Of a stretch of 64,000 nucleotides of DNA, positions 53,411-63,640 are shown one piece after another. The stretch is taken from NCBI GenBank assembly GCA_016710065.1, contig JADJLP010000001.1:1054001-1118000 (forward strand), written 5' to 3'. How positions within the stretch are numbered: position 1 is the stretch's first letter; every line of letters starts with the position of its first letter. Position numbers and translations under genes: made by a program. The stretch comes from Candidatus Ideonella esbjergensis. GTDB taxonomy: Bacteria; Pseudomonadota; Gammaproteobacteria; Burkholderiales; Burkholderiaceae_C. The notes below the pieces were generated by a model, which saw only the letters and a program-made list of their open reading frames with translations, was not told where the DNA came from and did no database searches.

Positions 53411-54726
53411 GCGTGGCAACACTGGATGCCACGCACGACGCGGCGCTGCAAAGCTGGGTGCCCTCGGCCAACCTGGCCGGCACCGATTTCCCCATCCAGA
53501 ACCTGCCCTTCGGCCGCTTTCGCCGCGCGGGAACGACCGAGCCGTTGCGCGTTGGCGTGGCGATAGGCGATCAGGTGTTGGATCTGCAGCGTGCCTTGGT
53601 GGCTGGCGGGTGGGGTGAAGCCGCGCGTGGGTGGTTGACGCCGCTGGCTGCTGGCGACCTCAACGCCTTCATGGCGCAGGGCCCCGCCGCCCGGCGCGGC
53701 CTGCGCGCCACGCTGAGTGCGGCCCTGCGGGTGGGCTCGCCTGGCCAGGCAGCGCTGCCAAGCTGCCTGCTACCGCAGGCCGACGCCGAGATGGCGCTGC
53801 CCTGTGCCATCGGCGACTACACAGACTTCTACACCGGCATCCACCACGCCACCACGGTGGGCAAGCTGTTCCGGCCCGACAACCCACTGCTGCCCAACTA
53901 CAAGTGGGTGCCCATCGGCTACCACGGGCGTGTCTCCAGCATTGGTGTCAGCGGCCAGCGCTTCCACCGCCCCAAGGGTCAGACCAAACCCACGCCGGAA
54001 GCCGACCCGGTGTTCGCGCCGGCCAAGCGGCTGGACTACGAACTGGAGCTGGGCGTGTTCGTGGGCGCCGGCAACGCGCTGGGTGAACCCATGAGCATGG
54101 ACGCGGCCGAGGCCGATTGGTTTGGCATGGTGCTGCTCAACGACTGGTCTGCCCGCGACGTGCAGGCCTGGGAGTACCAGCCCCTGGGCCCCTTCCTGGC
54201 CAAGAACTTCGCCACCACAATCTCGCCGTGGATCGTCACGCAAGAAGCGCTGGCGCCGTTCCGCGTGCCCTTCGCCCACCCCGAGGGCGACCCGGCGCCG
54301 CTGCCGTACATCGATTCGCCGGCCAACCGCGCGCAGGGCGGCATCGCCATCGCGCTTGAAGTGGCTTTGCAAACCGCCGCCATGCGCGAGGCCGGCCTGC
54401 CGCCACAGCGCATCAGCCAGAGCAACTTTGCTGACGCCTACTGGACCGTGGCCCAGATGGTGGCCCACCACGGCAGCAACGGCTGCAACCTGCAGCCCGG
54501 CGACCTGATGGGCTCGGGCACGCAAAGCGGGCCCGAGGCGGGGCAGGGCGGCTCGTTGCTGGAGCTCTCACTGGGGGGCACACAGACGCTGACCCTGGCC
54601 AATGGCGAGAGCCGCACGTTCCTGCAGGATGGCGACTGCGTGGTGATGCGCGGGCGCTGCGAGCGTGCCGGCGCGGCGGCCATGGGTTTTGGGGACTGCA
54701 CGGGCACGGTGTTGCCACCACGTTGA
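53407..54726 (+). CDS. fahA: Fumarylacetoacetase
   Basis: This 439-residue enzyme hydrolyses fumarylacetoacetate to fumarate and acetoacetate, the last step of homogentisate degradation. It has the N-terminal SH3-like domain (PFGRFR, RVGVAIGDQVLDL) and the FAH domain: DYTDFYTGIHHATTVGKLF with catalytic His, YHGRVSSI, DYELELGVFVG, NDWSARDVQAWEY, GDLMGSGTQSGPE. Full length distinguishes it from the shorter fumarylpyruvate hydrolases. The start is GTG 53407, overlapping the VOC stop (GTGA). No homogentisate dioxygenase lies in this window. Confidence 0.92.
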   Translation: MSVATLDATHDAALQSWVPSANLAGTDFPIQNLPFGRFRRAGTTEPLRVGVAIGDQVLDLQRALVAGGWGEAARGWLTPLAAGDLNAFMAQGPAARRGLRATLSAALRVGSPGQAALPSCLLPQADAEMALPCAIGDYTDFYTGIHHATTVGKLFRPDNPLLPNYKWVPIGYHGRVSSIGVSGQRFHRPKGQTKPTPEADPVFAPAKRLDYELELGVFVGAGNALGEPMSMDAAEADWFGMVLLNDWSARDVQAWEYQPLGPFLAKNFATTISPWIVTQEALAPFRVPFAHPEGDPAPLPYIDSPANRAQGGIAIALEVALQTAAMREAGLPPQRISQSNFADAYWTVAQMVAHHGSNGCNLQPGDLMGSGTQSGPEAGQGGSLLELSLGGTQTLTLANGESRTFLQDGDCVVMRGRCERAGAAAMGFGDCTGTVLPPR

Positions 54727-54845
54727 CGCCCGTCAAGCTCGTCCTGGGGCGGGTGCCTGATCGTTTCTGGCCCTATGTCACACGGGCTGCCGTGACGCTC
54801 AGCGTTCCTGTCACAGAATGGTGACTCGACGCCAGGCCTTGTCCC

Positions 54846-56840
54846 ATGAACCCGAGCTGTACCTTGTTGGATGCGAGCCGCGCAACCCAGGTTGCAGATC
54901 CCGCTGTGGGCAAGCCGGTTCGTGGCCAGTGCTTGCAATGGTGGTGGCAGCGGGCCAGGGCGGCGATGCTGGCCCTGCTCCTCGGCTTTTCGCCAGCGCT
55001 GCAGGCTGCTGAACCAGCGCTCACCGCGCCCGAACTGTTTCTGGCCCTGAGGCGTGCCGGTGAAGACGACCCCCGTGCAACGCTGGTGGACGCCCAGCGC
55101 CAGGTGGCGACAGCGCCCGATGCGGCCACGCGCTTCTGGTTGCTGCTGGCCACAGGGCGCATGCACGGCAATCTGGGTGACCTGAAGGCGGCCCGAGGCG
55201 TCTTTGCTCAGGCAGAGTCGATCCTTGCAACGGTTCCGAATGCTGGGCCACACCTGTCGTTGTGGCTGCAGCAAGAAAGCACCGTGCTCGACCTGGACAT
55301 GGGCGATCCGGCGCAGTTTGGCCCGCGCATGAAGCAACTGCGCGAGAAGGTGAACCAGTTGGGCGACCCCGTGCTGTCATGTTCAACCACAGCCTGGGAG
55401 TTGTGGGGACTGATCAACACGCACAATCACGACGAAGCCTGGCTCGCCGCCGAGCAGCTGGAGCACTGTGGACACGCCACGGGCCTGCGCTACCTGGAAG
55501 CCTTTGCACAGGCTGGGATGGGCTTGATCAAGTCCAGGACCGCGTCCTCCACCACTGACATGCAGCAGGTTCTGACCCACTTTGACCGCGCCCTGGCCGC
55601 ACTGGGAGACGGCAACTTCCGCATGCGTCGCGCCGGACTTGAGTAAGACTTGGGCAATGCGCTGGGACGCATGAAACGGTATGGGCCTGCCCTGGAGCAT
55701 CTGGGCCGCTTCAAGGCACTCAGTCGCTCGATCGATGATTTGGTCGGCATCGGCGTGGCCGACATGTCCATAGCGCGTGTGCTGTTGGCGCAAGGCGCGC
55801 TCAAGGAAGCGCTGCCGGTGCTGGACGAAGCGAAGAGCTTGCTGGAGCCCTACGAAGACGGTGGCGCCAACATGACCGATGTGATGGAGTTGCGCATCCT
55901 CGCGCTGGCACGGCTGAAGCGCCCCGAGGTGCTGACCGAGATCGACCGTGCCCGCACCTGGGACACGCCATCGCAGCAACCCATCAACCGGGCCCCGCTG
56001 GCCCGGGCCATGGCCGAGGGTTACGCGTCGCAAGGGCAACACCAGCGCGCCTATGCCGAGCTCTTGCGGGCCAACGAGTTGGGCGCTGCCGGCAAGGGGT
56101 TGGCCAGCGACACCCAGGTGCTGCGCCTGCAAGCCCGCTACGACTCGGCGCGGCGCGACGCCGAGAACGCCGAGCTGCGCCACCGCAGCGAAGCCGCCCA
56201 ACTGGCGCTGAAGGCGCAGGTGGCGGAGCGTCGCGCGCTGTGGGCGGCGGTGGCCGCCTTGTCCATGCTGGCCGCTGCGGTTGGCTGGGTCGCCTGGCGC
56301 GGTGTCTTGCGGCGCCGCGCGCTGGCTGATCTGGCGCTGACGGACGACCTGACGGGCTGTCCCAATCGGCGTGCGGTGCTGGCCTATGCCCAAGCCCAGT
56401 GGGTGCTGGCGCGCCGCCTGGGTTTGCCGATGACCGTGGCGATGATCGATCTGGACCACTTCAAGCGCGTCAACGACAACCACGGCCATGCCACTGGCGA
56501 CGCCTTGCTGCGCGCCTACACCCAGGCTGCCCAGGGCGTGCTGCGCGGCCAGGACCGGCTGGGGCGCTGGGGCGGCGAAGAGTGGCTGCTGGTGATGCCC
56601 GGCACGCGACTCCAAGAGTTGCCCAATGTCTTCGAGCGCATGCAACGGGCCTTTGCCGCCACCACCGTGCCTGGCATGCCCAGCCCGCATGGCTGCACTT
56701 TCTCCATGGGCGGTGCGGCCATGAACGCCGAAGCGCCCTCGCTGGAGTACTTGATCGCCCAGGCCGACGAGCGCATGTACGCGGCCAAGGCCAGCGGACG
56801 CAACACGCTGCGCATGGTGCCGCCACCGAAGGAAGACTGA
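54846..56840 (+). pseudogene. TPR-GGDEF diguanylate cyclase interrupted by an in-frame TAA
   Basis: One frame runs from 54846 to 56840 with a single TAA at 55644-55646 between RMRRAGLE and DLGNALGRMKRYGPALEHLG. Without it the product would be 664 residues: hydrophobic signal/anchor near residues 38-55, helical TPR-like repeats on both sides of the stop, a membrane helix near 475-495, then a GGDEF domain (LTDDLTGCPNRRAVLAY) with I-site RGQD and the variant signature GGEEW. The downstream part has its own open frame from 55650, but its N-terminus would begin inside a TPR. The stop may be a genuine nonsense mutation or a base error. Confidence 0.75.
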
Positions 56841-56991
56841 CGGTCCGGCCTTGGGCTTTGCGGCATGGTCAAAGGGCGAGTTGGGTCAGCCCGTTGGTGC
56901 TTGTACTCACAGCCTCGCTTGACCAGGGGCAGACAATTGGCGAGCGAACAGGCGTCCACTGACGCCACAACCCGAGTGAAAAGGAGTGGGC

Positions 56992-57417
56992 ATGACACGC
57001 ACGACACGTTCAAGTCGCATGCTGGTCTGGTGGCTGCCGCTGCTGCTGTTGCAGGGTTCTGCCACGCTGGCATGGGCCGACACACCGGCATCCATCCTGG
57101 CGAAGTATGAAAAGCTCGCTGGCGCACCGGGCTCACCTGAGCGCGGCAAGAAACTCTTCACCACTGATTTCAAGCAGGTGCTGGGCTGGACTTGCAGCTC
57201 CTGCCACACCGAAGATCCTTCACGCCGCGGCCAGGATCAGCTCAAGGAAAAGCCCATAGAACCGCTGGCCCCTTCAGCCAACCCGAAACGGCTGACCAAC
57301 CCGGTGCATGTGGACGCCACCTTGAACGTCAACTGTGCCGACGTGGTGGGCCGCAAATGCACCGCGCAGGAGAAGGCCGACCTCATGGCCTGGCTCATCA
57401 GCGTCAAGCCGCGCTGA
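56992..57417 (+). CDS. DUF1924 monohaem c-type cytochrome
   Basis: This 141-residue secreted protein has a signal peptide (to about residue 30, ATLAWADT) and one haem-attachment motif CSSCH at 68-72 in WTCSSCHTEDPSRRG. It has the DUF1924 pattern ERGKKLF, LAPSANPKRLT, NCADVVGRKCTAQEKADLMAWL. A distal Cys pair (NCADVVGRKC) is conserved in the family. It should be a small periplasmic electron carrier, often found with cytochrome b partners, none of which is nearby. ATG 56992 follows AAAAGGAG at 56979-56986. The convergent AAA ATPase gene ends 14 bp away. Confidence 0.87.
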   Translation: MTRTTRSSRMLVWWLPLLLLQGSATLAWADTPASILAKYEKLAGAPGSPERGKKLFTTDFKQVLGWTCSSCHTEDPSRRGQDQLKEKPIEPLAPSANPKRLTNPVHVDATLNVNCADVVGRKCTAQEKADLMAWLISVKPR

Positions 57418-57431
57418 GCCCTGGTGGGTTC

Positions 57432-58688
57432 TCAGGCGAGCGTCTGGGGCGCCGCCTGGGCGGCATCGCGCAATGTGGCCAGCGCCTCGTTCAGGCTGTC
57501 GGCCGTGATCAGGATTTGCTGGATCTGGGCCGGTGAGAGCGACCCGGCCGGATAGCTGGCCACCAGGGCATCGGCCTTCGCGCCGGCGTCCGGATAAAAG
57601 CGCAGCAGCAGGCCCTTCAACTGGCTGGCGTCGGCGTTGCCCAGTTCCACCGCCATGTCGATGCGGCCGGGGCGTATCAGCGCCGGGTCGAGCTTCTCGC
57701 GGTGGTTGGTGGTCAGCACCACGATGCGGCCTTCTTGCGCGGCCACGCCGTCCAGCGCATTGAGCAGGCCAGAGAAACTCACCTGGATGCGGGTGTCCTG
57801 TTTCTCGCGGGCGTTGAAGAAGGCGTCGATGTCTTCGAGCAGGATCAGCGAGCGCGGCGGCGTGCGCTGCAGCAGATCGGCCATCACGTTGTCGTTGAGC
57901 TTGGGGTTGGTGAGCGAGATGGCGCAGAGCTTGAGCCGCAATTCGCCGGCCAGCGCATAGGCCGCGCTGGTCTTGCCGGTGCCCGGCGGGCCGTAAAGCA
58001 AATAGCCGCGCCGCCAGGGGATGCCCATCTGCGCGTACCACTCGCGGCGCGAGAAGAACTCGTGGATGTCGTCGTGCAGTTGCTGGGCCACGCCCTCGGC
58101 CAGCACCACCGAGGCCAGGCTGCGGCGCGGCTTGCTGTCGGCCACGCGCCAGTCGTCGCCCCAGCGGTCCACGGTGTAGAGCATCAGCCGGTTGGCGCGC
58201 TGCTCGCCGGCGTGGCGCACCACGTTTTCCAGCAGCTCTTCCATCACCCGGCGCGGGGTGAACAGGGCGCCCAGGTGGATGGTTTCCACCACCTGCAGGT
58301 TCATGGCGATCTCGCGCTGCAGCCACATCAGCCGGCCACGGTAGAAGAAGATGTGAAAACCCGGCGCCGGGCTGTACTGCAGCTTGGGCGTGTCGTCGGC
58401 TTCTGCTTCGTTCTCGGCCACGGCGTGCGGCGCCTGCACCACGGTGAACCAGCGGCTGCGTTGACCAAAGCGTTGGTCGTTGAGCCAACCCACGAAGGCG
58501 GTGAACAGGTCGTTGCGGCTGTCCAGCGTGGCCGAGACGATCACCACGCGCCGCAGCTGCGACCACAGCGTGCCCGGCAGTTTGCGCAGCGAGGCCACCA
58601 CCACGCCCACCACGCCCAGTGCGATGGCGCCGGCCACGAGTTGGTTGGCCAGTTGCGCTTGCAGCGCCTGCATGAGTTCATTCCACAT
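57432..58688 (-). CDS. BCS1-like AAA ATPase, membrane anchored
   Basis: This 418-residue protein has an N-terminal membrane helix (about residues 15-35), a BCS1-like N-terminal region (STLDSRNDLFTAFVGWLND), and one AAA module. Walker A is LLYGPPGTGKTSAAYAL near 228-244, Walker B SLILLEDIDAF is about 60 residues later, then VLTTNHREKLDPALIRPGRI (arginine-finger region). Mitochondrial BCS1 translocates folded Rieske protein. Bacterial relatives have no established role and a similar translocation function is only a guess. No Rieske or bc1 gene is in the window. Confidence 0.85.
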   Translation of the reverse strand: MWNELMQALQAQLANQLVAGAIALGVVGVVVASLRKLPGTLWSQLRRVVIVSATLDSRNDLFTAFVGWLNDQRFGQRSRWFTVVQAPHAVAENEAEADDTPKLQYSPAPGFHIFFYRGRLMWLQREIAMNLQVVETIHLGALFTPRRVMEELLENVVRHAGEQRANRLMLYTVDRWGDDWRVADSKPRRSLASVVLAEGVAQQLHDDIHEFFSRREWYAQMGIPWRRGYLLYGPPGTGKTSAAYALAGELRLKLCAISLTNPKLNDNVMADLLQRTPPRSLILLEDIDAFFNAREKQDTRIQVSFSGLLNALDGVAAQEGRIVVLTTNHREKLDPALIRPGRIDMAVELGNADASQLKGLLLRFYPDAGAKADALVASYPAGSLSPAQIQQILITADSLNEALATLRDAAQAAPQTLA

Positions 58689-58745
58689 GCGGCGATGCTA
58701 GCTGCGATGGTGAGAATGGAGGACGACCATTCAAGCCGCTTCATC

Positions 58746-58811
58746 GTCATTCCCGCGCAGGCGGGAATCCAGGGGTTTGAGTTCATGGATTCCCGCCTGC
58801 GCGGGAATGAC
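58746..58811. repeat. Inverted pair of dRS3-like repeats (second pair)
   Basis: ATTCCC-GCGCAGGC-GGGAAT occurs in direct form at 58746-58772 and inverted at 58786-58811. The variable octamer differs by one base from the copies at 26.0 and 52.8 kb (GCGCAGGC versus GCGAAGGC). The rest of 58689-58920 shows no gene. Confidence 0.8.
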
Positions 58812-58924
58812 GGCGGGAGGCCAGCGCGGGCCATACGGTGGGAGGCCAGCCCAGGCAATACGGCGGGGCCTGCGTGGCGGGTCTCACCCGGGAAAGCACC
58901 GAGGCGATCTGCGGGTCTTTTGCC

Positions 58925-58953
58925 TTGCATCAATACGGCCGGCCTCCTATCAT
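58925..58953 (+). promoter_or_regulatory. Sigma-70 promoter of the phenylacetate operon
   Basis: -35 TTGCAT (58925-58930) and -10 TATCAT (58948-58953) are separated by exactly 17 bp. The predicted start of transcription falls in the adjoining palindromic operator, about 65 bp before paaG. Confidence 0.7.
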
Positions 58954-58972
58954 TTACCGACCGGTTGGTTAA
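58954..58972. promoter_or_regulatory. TetR-type (PaaR) operator
   Basis: TTACCGACCGGTTGGTTAA is a 19-bp imperfect palindrome directly after the -10 box. ACCGACCGGTCGGT-type palindromes are typical of TetR repressors. The operon's own TetR gene (61654) is the probable binder, and its position implies repression by blocking the transcription start. Confidence 0.65.
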
Positions 58973-59022
58973 ATAACTCTGAGCGCCACGCCAGCACCAC
59001 CGGATTCCGCAGGAGACTTCCG

Positions 59023-59817
59023 ATGTCCGAACCCCTGGTGCTGGTGGCAGATGCCGGCCCCGTGCGCACGCTCACGCTCAACCGGCCAGCGGCGCTGAAC
59101 AGCTTCACAGGTGAGATGCATGCCGAGCTGCGTGTGGCGCTCGACGCCGCCGCCGCCGATGCCAGCGTGCGCGCCGTGGTGATCACCGGCGCCGGGCGCG
59201 GCTTTTGTGCCGGGCAGGATTTGAACGACAGCAGCATGGTGCCCGGGCCCGATGGCAAGGTGGACGTGGGGGCCGTCATCGAGGCCAATTACCGGCCGCT
59301 GGCGCTGCGCATCCGCAGCATGCCGGTGCCGGTGATCGCGGCGGTGAACGGCGTGGCGGCAGGGGCGGGCGCCAACTTTGCGCTGGGCTGCGACATGGCC
59401 ATCGCCGCGCGCTCGGCCAGCTTCATCCAGGCCTTTTCCAAGATTGGCCTGGTGCCAGATTGCGGTGGCACCTGGCTGCTGCCGCGCTTGCTGGGCCGTG
59501 CACGCGCGCTCGGCTTGGCCCTTACCGGCGACAAGCTCAGCGCCGATACCGCCGCCGAGATGGGCCTGATCTGGCAATGCGTGGAAGACGCCGTGCTGAT
59601 GGACACCGCGCTTGCCCTGGCCCACAAGCTCGCCGCCATGCCGGTGAAGGCCTTGGCCGTCACACGCCAGGCTTTTGACGCCGCCGCGCAGCTGGACATG
59701 GGCCAGGCGCTGACGCTCGAAGCTGAATTGCAGCGCACGCTGGGCCACGCGCACGACTTTGCGGAGGGCGTGGCCGCGTTCCAGCAAAAGCGCGCGCCGC
59801 AGTTCAGCGACCGTTGA
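59023..59817 (+). CDS. paaG: 1,2-epoxyphenylacetyl-CoA isomerase
   Basis: This 264-residue crotonase-fold enzyme shows LNRPAALNSFTGEMHAEL, an oxyanion-hole region FCAGQDLND and a long IAAVNGVAAGAGANFALGCD stretch. ACDMAIA-like and KIGLVPDCGGTWLLPRLLG segments follow, with the catalytic Asp in VPDCGG. PaaG converts the ring-epoxide of phenylacetyl-CoA to the oxepin. Context (paaI and paaK next) supports PaaG over a generic enoyl-CoA hydratase. Start 59023 follows AGGAG at 59011-59015. Confidence 0.9.
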   Translation: MSEPLVLVADAGPVRTLTLNRPAALNSFTGEMHAELRVALDAAAADASVRAVVITGAGRGFCAGQDLNDSSMVPGPDGKVDVGAVIEANYRPLALRIRSMPVPVIAAVNGVAAGAGANFALGCDMAIAARSASFIQAFSKIGLVPDCGGTWLLPRLLGRARALGLALTGDKLSADTAAEMGLIWQCVEDAVLMDTALALAHKLAAMPVKALAVTRQAFDAAAQLDMGQALTLEAELQRTLGHAHDFAEGVAAFQQKRAPQFSDR

Positions 59818-59845
59818 GCCCACCCACTCCCCCCACCGCGATCCC

Positions 59846-60304
59846 ATGACCAAGACACACAAACCCCATCCGCAAGAGCTGGCCGAGCTGGCACGCGACG
59901 CCATGTGGGCCAATGACCGTGCCTGCAAGGCGCTGGGCATGAGCGTGGTGACCGTGGGGCCGGGCACGGCGACGATGGAGATGACGGTGCGCCCGGACAT
60001 GCTCAACGGCCACGACATCTGCCATGGCGGCCTCATCGCCACGCTGGCCGATTCGGCCTTTGCCTATGCCTGCAATGCCTACAACGAGGTCACGGTGGCT
60101 TCAGGCTTCAGCATCGATTTGTTCGCGCCGGGCCGCGCGGGCGATGTGCTGAGCGCAACAGCCACCGAGCAGAACAAGGCGGGCCGCACGGGTGTGTACG
60201 ACATCGAGGTGCGCAACCAGCGTGGCGAGCGCATCGCCGTGTTCCGCGGCCGCTCGTACACGATGCGGGGCAAGGCCGTGGCGACCCTGCCCGTGCTGCC
60301 CTGA
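59846..60304 (+). CDS. paaI: Hydroxyphenylacetyl-CoA thioesterase
   Basis: This 152-residue hotdog-fold thioesterase has the PaaI signature NGHDICHGGLIATLADSAFAYACN, with Asn and Asp at the active site. PaaI releases CoA from dead-end hydroxylated or epoxide phenylacetyl-CoA products, protecting the CoA pool. It lies 28 bp after paaG in the same operon. The frame is open upstream inside paaG, but MTKTHKPHPQELAEL at 59846 is the usual start. Confidence 0.92.
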   Translation: MTKTHKPHPQELAELARDAMWANDRACKALGMSVVTVGPGTATMEMTVRPDMLNGHDICHGGLIATLADSAFAYACNAYNEVTVASGFSIDLFAPGRAGDVLSATATEQNKAGRTGVYDIEVRNQRGERIAVFRGRSYTMRGKAVATLPVLP

Positions 60305-60335
60305 ACCAAAAAACCAGACCAGGAGACACCACGAC

Positions 60336-61643
<1,308 letters not shown>

Positions 61644-61653
61644 ACTGCCTCGC

Positions 61654-62367
61654 ATGGCCCGCCCTCGCTCACAAGCTTATGACGGTCAGCGCGAGCTGAT
61701 CCTGAAACACGCCGCTTCGCTGTTCGCGGTCAAAGGCTATTCGGCCACGTCCATGAACGAGGTGGCGGCGGCCTGCGGTGTCTCGAAGGCGGCGGTGTAC
61801 CACTATGTGCGCGACAAGAACGAGTTGCTGGCCCTGGTGGCCGAGGCCCATGTGCAGCGCCTGGCCCAGGTGGTGGCTGAAGTGATGACCGAGCCGCTGG
61901 GCGCCGAGGCGCGGCTGCGCGAGCTCATCATCCGTTTCGTGCGCGAGTACGCCAGCGCCCGCAACGAGCACCGCGTGCTGACCGAAGACGTTGGCCTGCT
62001 GGAGCCCGCGCGCCGCGAGCAGGTTCTGCAGGTGCAGCGCGGTGTGGTGGCGGCCTTTGCCAACGCCGTGGCCGCTGTGCGCCCAGGGCTACAGAAAGCC
62101 GAGCTGCACAAGCCCTTGGCCATGCTGCTGTTCGGCATGATCAACTGGATGTTCACCTGGTTCCGGCCCGGAGAACCCCTCACCCACGAGCAGATGGCGC
62201 CGCTGGTGGCCGATCTGTTCTTTGGTGGCCTGGTGGCGGTGAACCCGCCTGCGCCCGCATCCACCCCGGCCGCCGTTTCCAAGACCCGAGCTTCCCCCAC
62301 CAAAGTGCCCACCAAGGCACGCACTGCAAAGCCCTCTCGGCAATCCACGAAGGAGACTACCCTGTGA
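61654..62367 (+). CDS. paaR: TetR-family regulator of phenylacetate genes, basic C-terminal tail
   Basis: This 237-residue regulator has a TetR helix-turn-helix (AASLFAVKGYSATSMNEVAA, then CGVSKAAVYHYVRDKNELL) and a helical ligand domain with EDVGLLEPARREQVL. It starts 11 bp after paaK, so it is part of the operon it presumably represses. PaaR-type proteins sense phenylacetyl-CoA. Unusually, the last ~40 residues are a disordered Pro/Ala/Lys/Thr tail (TPAAVSKTRASPTKVPTKAR). Its stop overlaps the GTG start of the next gene. Confidence 0.85.
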   Translation: MARPRSQAYDGQRELILKHAASLFAVKGYSATSMNEVAAACGVSKAAVYHYVRDKNELLALVAEAHVQRLAQVVAEVMTEPLGAEARLRELIIRFVREYASARNEHRVLTEDVGLLEPARREQVLQVQRGVVAAFANAVAAVRPGLQKAELHKPLAMLLFGMINWMFTWFRPGEPLTHEQMAPLVADLFFGGLVAVNPPAPASTPAAVSKTRASPTKVPTKARTAKPSRQSTKETTL

Positions 62368-63524
62368 TCCGCACCCCCCGCTCTCTGCTCAAGACCTTGT
62401 TCGCCACCGCCGCCATGCTGGCTGCGGGTGCCGCGCTGGCCGACATCACCGTGGGCGTCACCGTCTCGGCCACCGGCCCGGCCGCTTCGCTGGGCATCCC
62501 CGAGAAGAACACCATCGAGCTGATGCCCAAGACCATCGCCGGCCAGAACGTGAAGTACGTGGTGCTGGACGACGCCTCAGACACCACCAAGGCCGTGGGC
62601 AACACCCGCCGCCTGATCACCGAGGACAAGGTGGACGTGATCCTGGGCTCCACCACCACGCCCAACTCGCTGGCCATGATCGACGCGGTCTCCGAAGCCC
62701 AGGTGCCGATGATCTCCATGGCCGCCTCGGCCCGCATCATCGAGCCCATGGACGCCAAGAAGCGCTGGGTCTTCAAGACGCCGCAGAACGACATCATGAT
62801 GTCGCTGGCCATCGCCGCGCACATGGCCGACGCCAAGGTCAAGACCGTGGGGTTCATCGGCTTTGCCGACGCCTATGGCGAAGGCTGGTTCAACGAGTTC
62901 AGCAAGGCGGCGGGCCTGAAGGGCCTGCAGATCGTGGCCAGCGAGCGCTACGCCCGCACCGACAACTCGGTCACCGCCCAAGTGCTCAAGCTCACCGGCG
63001 CCAAGCCCGACGCCATCCTGATCGCCGGCTCGGGCACGCCTGCCGCGCTGCCACAGAGCGCGCTGGTGGAGCGCGGCTACACCGGCAAGGTCTACCAGAC
63101 CCACGGCGTGGCCAACAACGATTTCCTGCGCGTGGGCGGCAAGAGCGTGGAGGGCACCTTCCTGCCCGCCGGCCCGGTGCTGGTGGTGGACCAGTTGCCC
63201 GCTAACCACCCGCTGAAGAAGAGTGCCCAGGCCTATGTGGCCAAGTACGAGGCGGCGCATGGCAAGGGCTCGGTCAGTACCTTCGGCGCCCATGCCTGGG
63301 ACGCCGGCCTGCTGATGACCGCTGCCGTGCCTGTGGCGCTCAAGAAAGCCCAGCCTGGCACGCCGGCCTTCCGCGCCGCGCTGCGCGATGCATTGGAGCA
63401 GGTGAAGGAAATGCCGGGAGCGCACGGTATCTTCAGCATGTCGGCCAGCGACCACCTGGGCCTGGATCAGCGCGCCCGCGTGATGGTGAAGATCGAGAAC
63501 GGCGCCTGGAAATACCAGCCCTGA
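62364..63524 (+). CDS. ABC transporter periplasmic binding protein, branched-chain amino acid type
   Basis: This 386-residue protein starts at GTG 62364 inside the paaR stop (GTGA). A signal peptide (RSLLKTLFATAAMLAAGAAL-ADI, cleavage near 27) is followed by a type I periplasmic binding fold (ITVGVTVSATGPAASLGIPE, STTTPNSLAMIDAVSEAQVP). Placement with paa genes suggests uptake of phenylacetate or a related aromatic acid rather than leucine. The permease and ATPase genes are not seen here; the downstream gene is a different sensor. Confidence 0.88.
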   Translation: MIRTPRSLLKTLFATAAMLAAGAALADITVGVTVSATGPAASLGIPEKNTIELMPKTIAGQNVKYVVLDDASDTTKAVGNTRRLITEDKVDVILGSTTTPNSLAMIDAVSEAQVPMISMAASARIIEPMDAKKRWVFKTPQNDIMMSLAIAAHMADAKVKTVGFIGFADAYGEGWFNEFSKAAGLKGLQIVASERYARTDNSVTAQVLKLTGAKPDAILIAGSGTPAALPQSALVERGYTGKVYQTHGVANNDFLRVGGKSVEGTFLPAGPVLVVDQLPANHPLKKSAQAYVAKYEAAHGKGSVSTFGAHAWDAGLLMTAAVPVALKKAQPGTPAFRAALRDALEQVKEMPGAHGIFSMSASDHLGLDQRARVMVKIENGAWKYQP

Positions 63525-63640
63525 TCGCCAGCTTTTCCGTCCAACCCGGGCCAGCCTGCCTGGGGTAAGCTGGGGCTGCGTCGTACGCGGCCCTTCTTGT
63601 TTTGGGAAGCGCTGCACGGCTGCGGAGTCTCGCCGCCACC

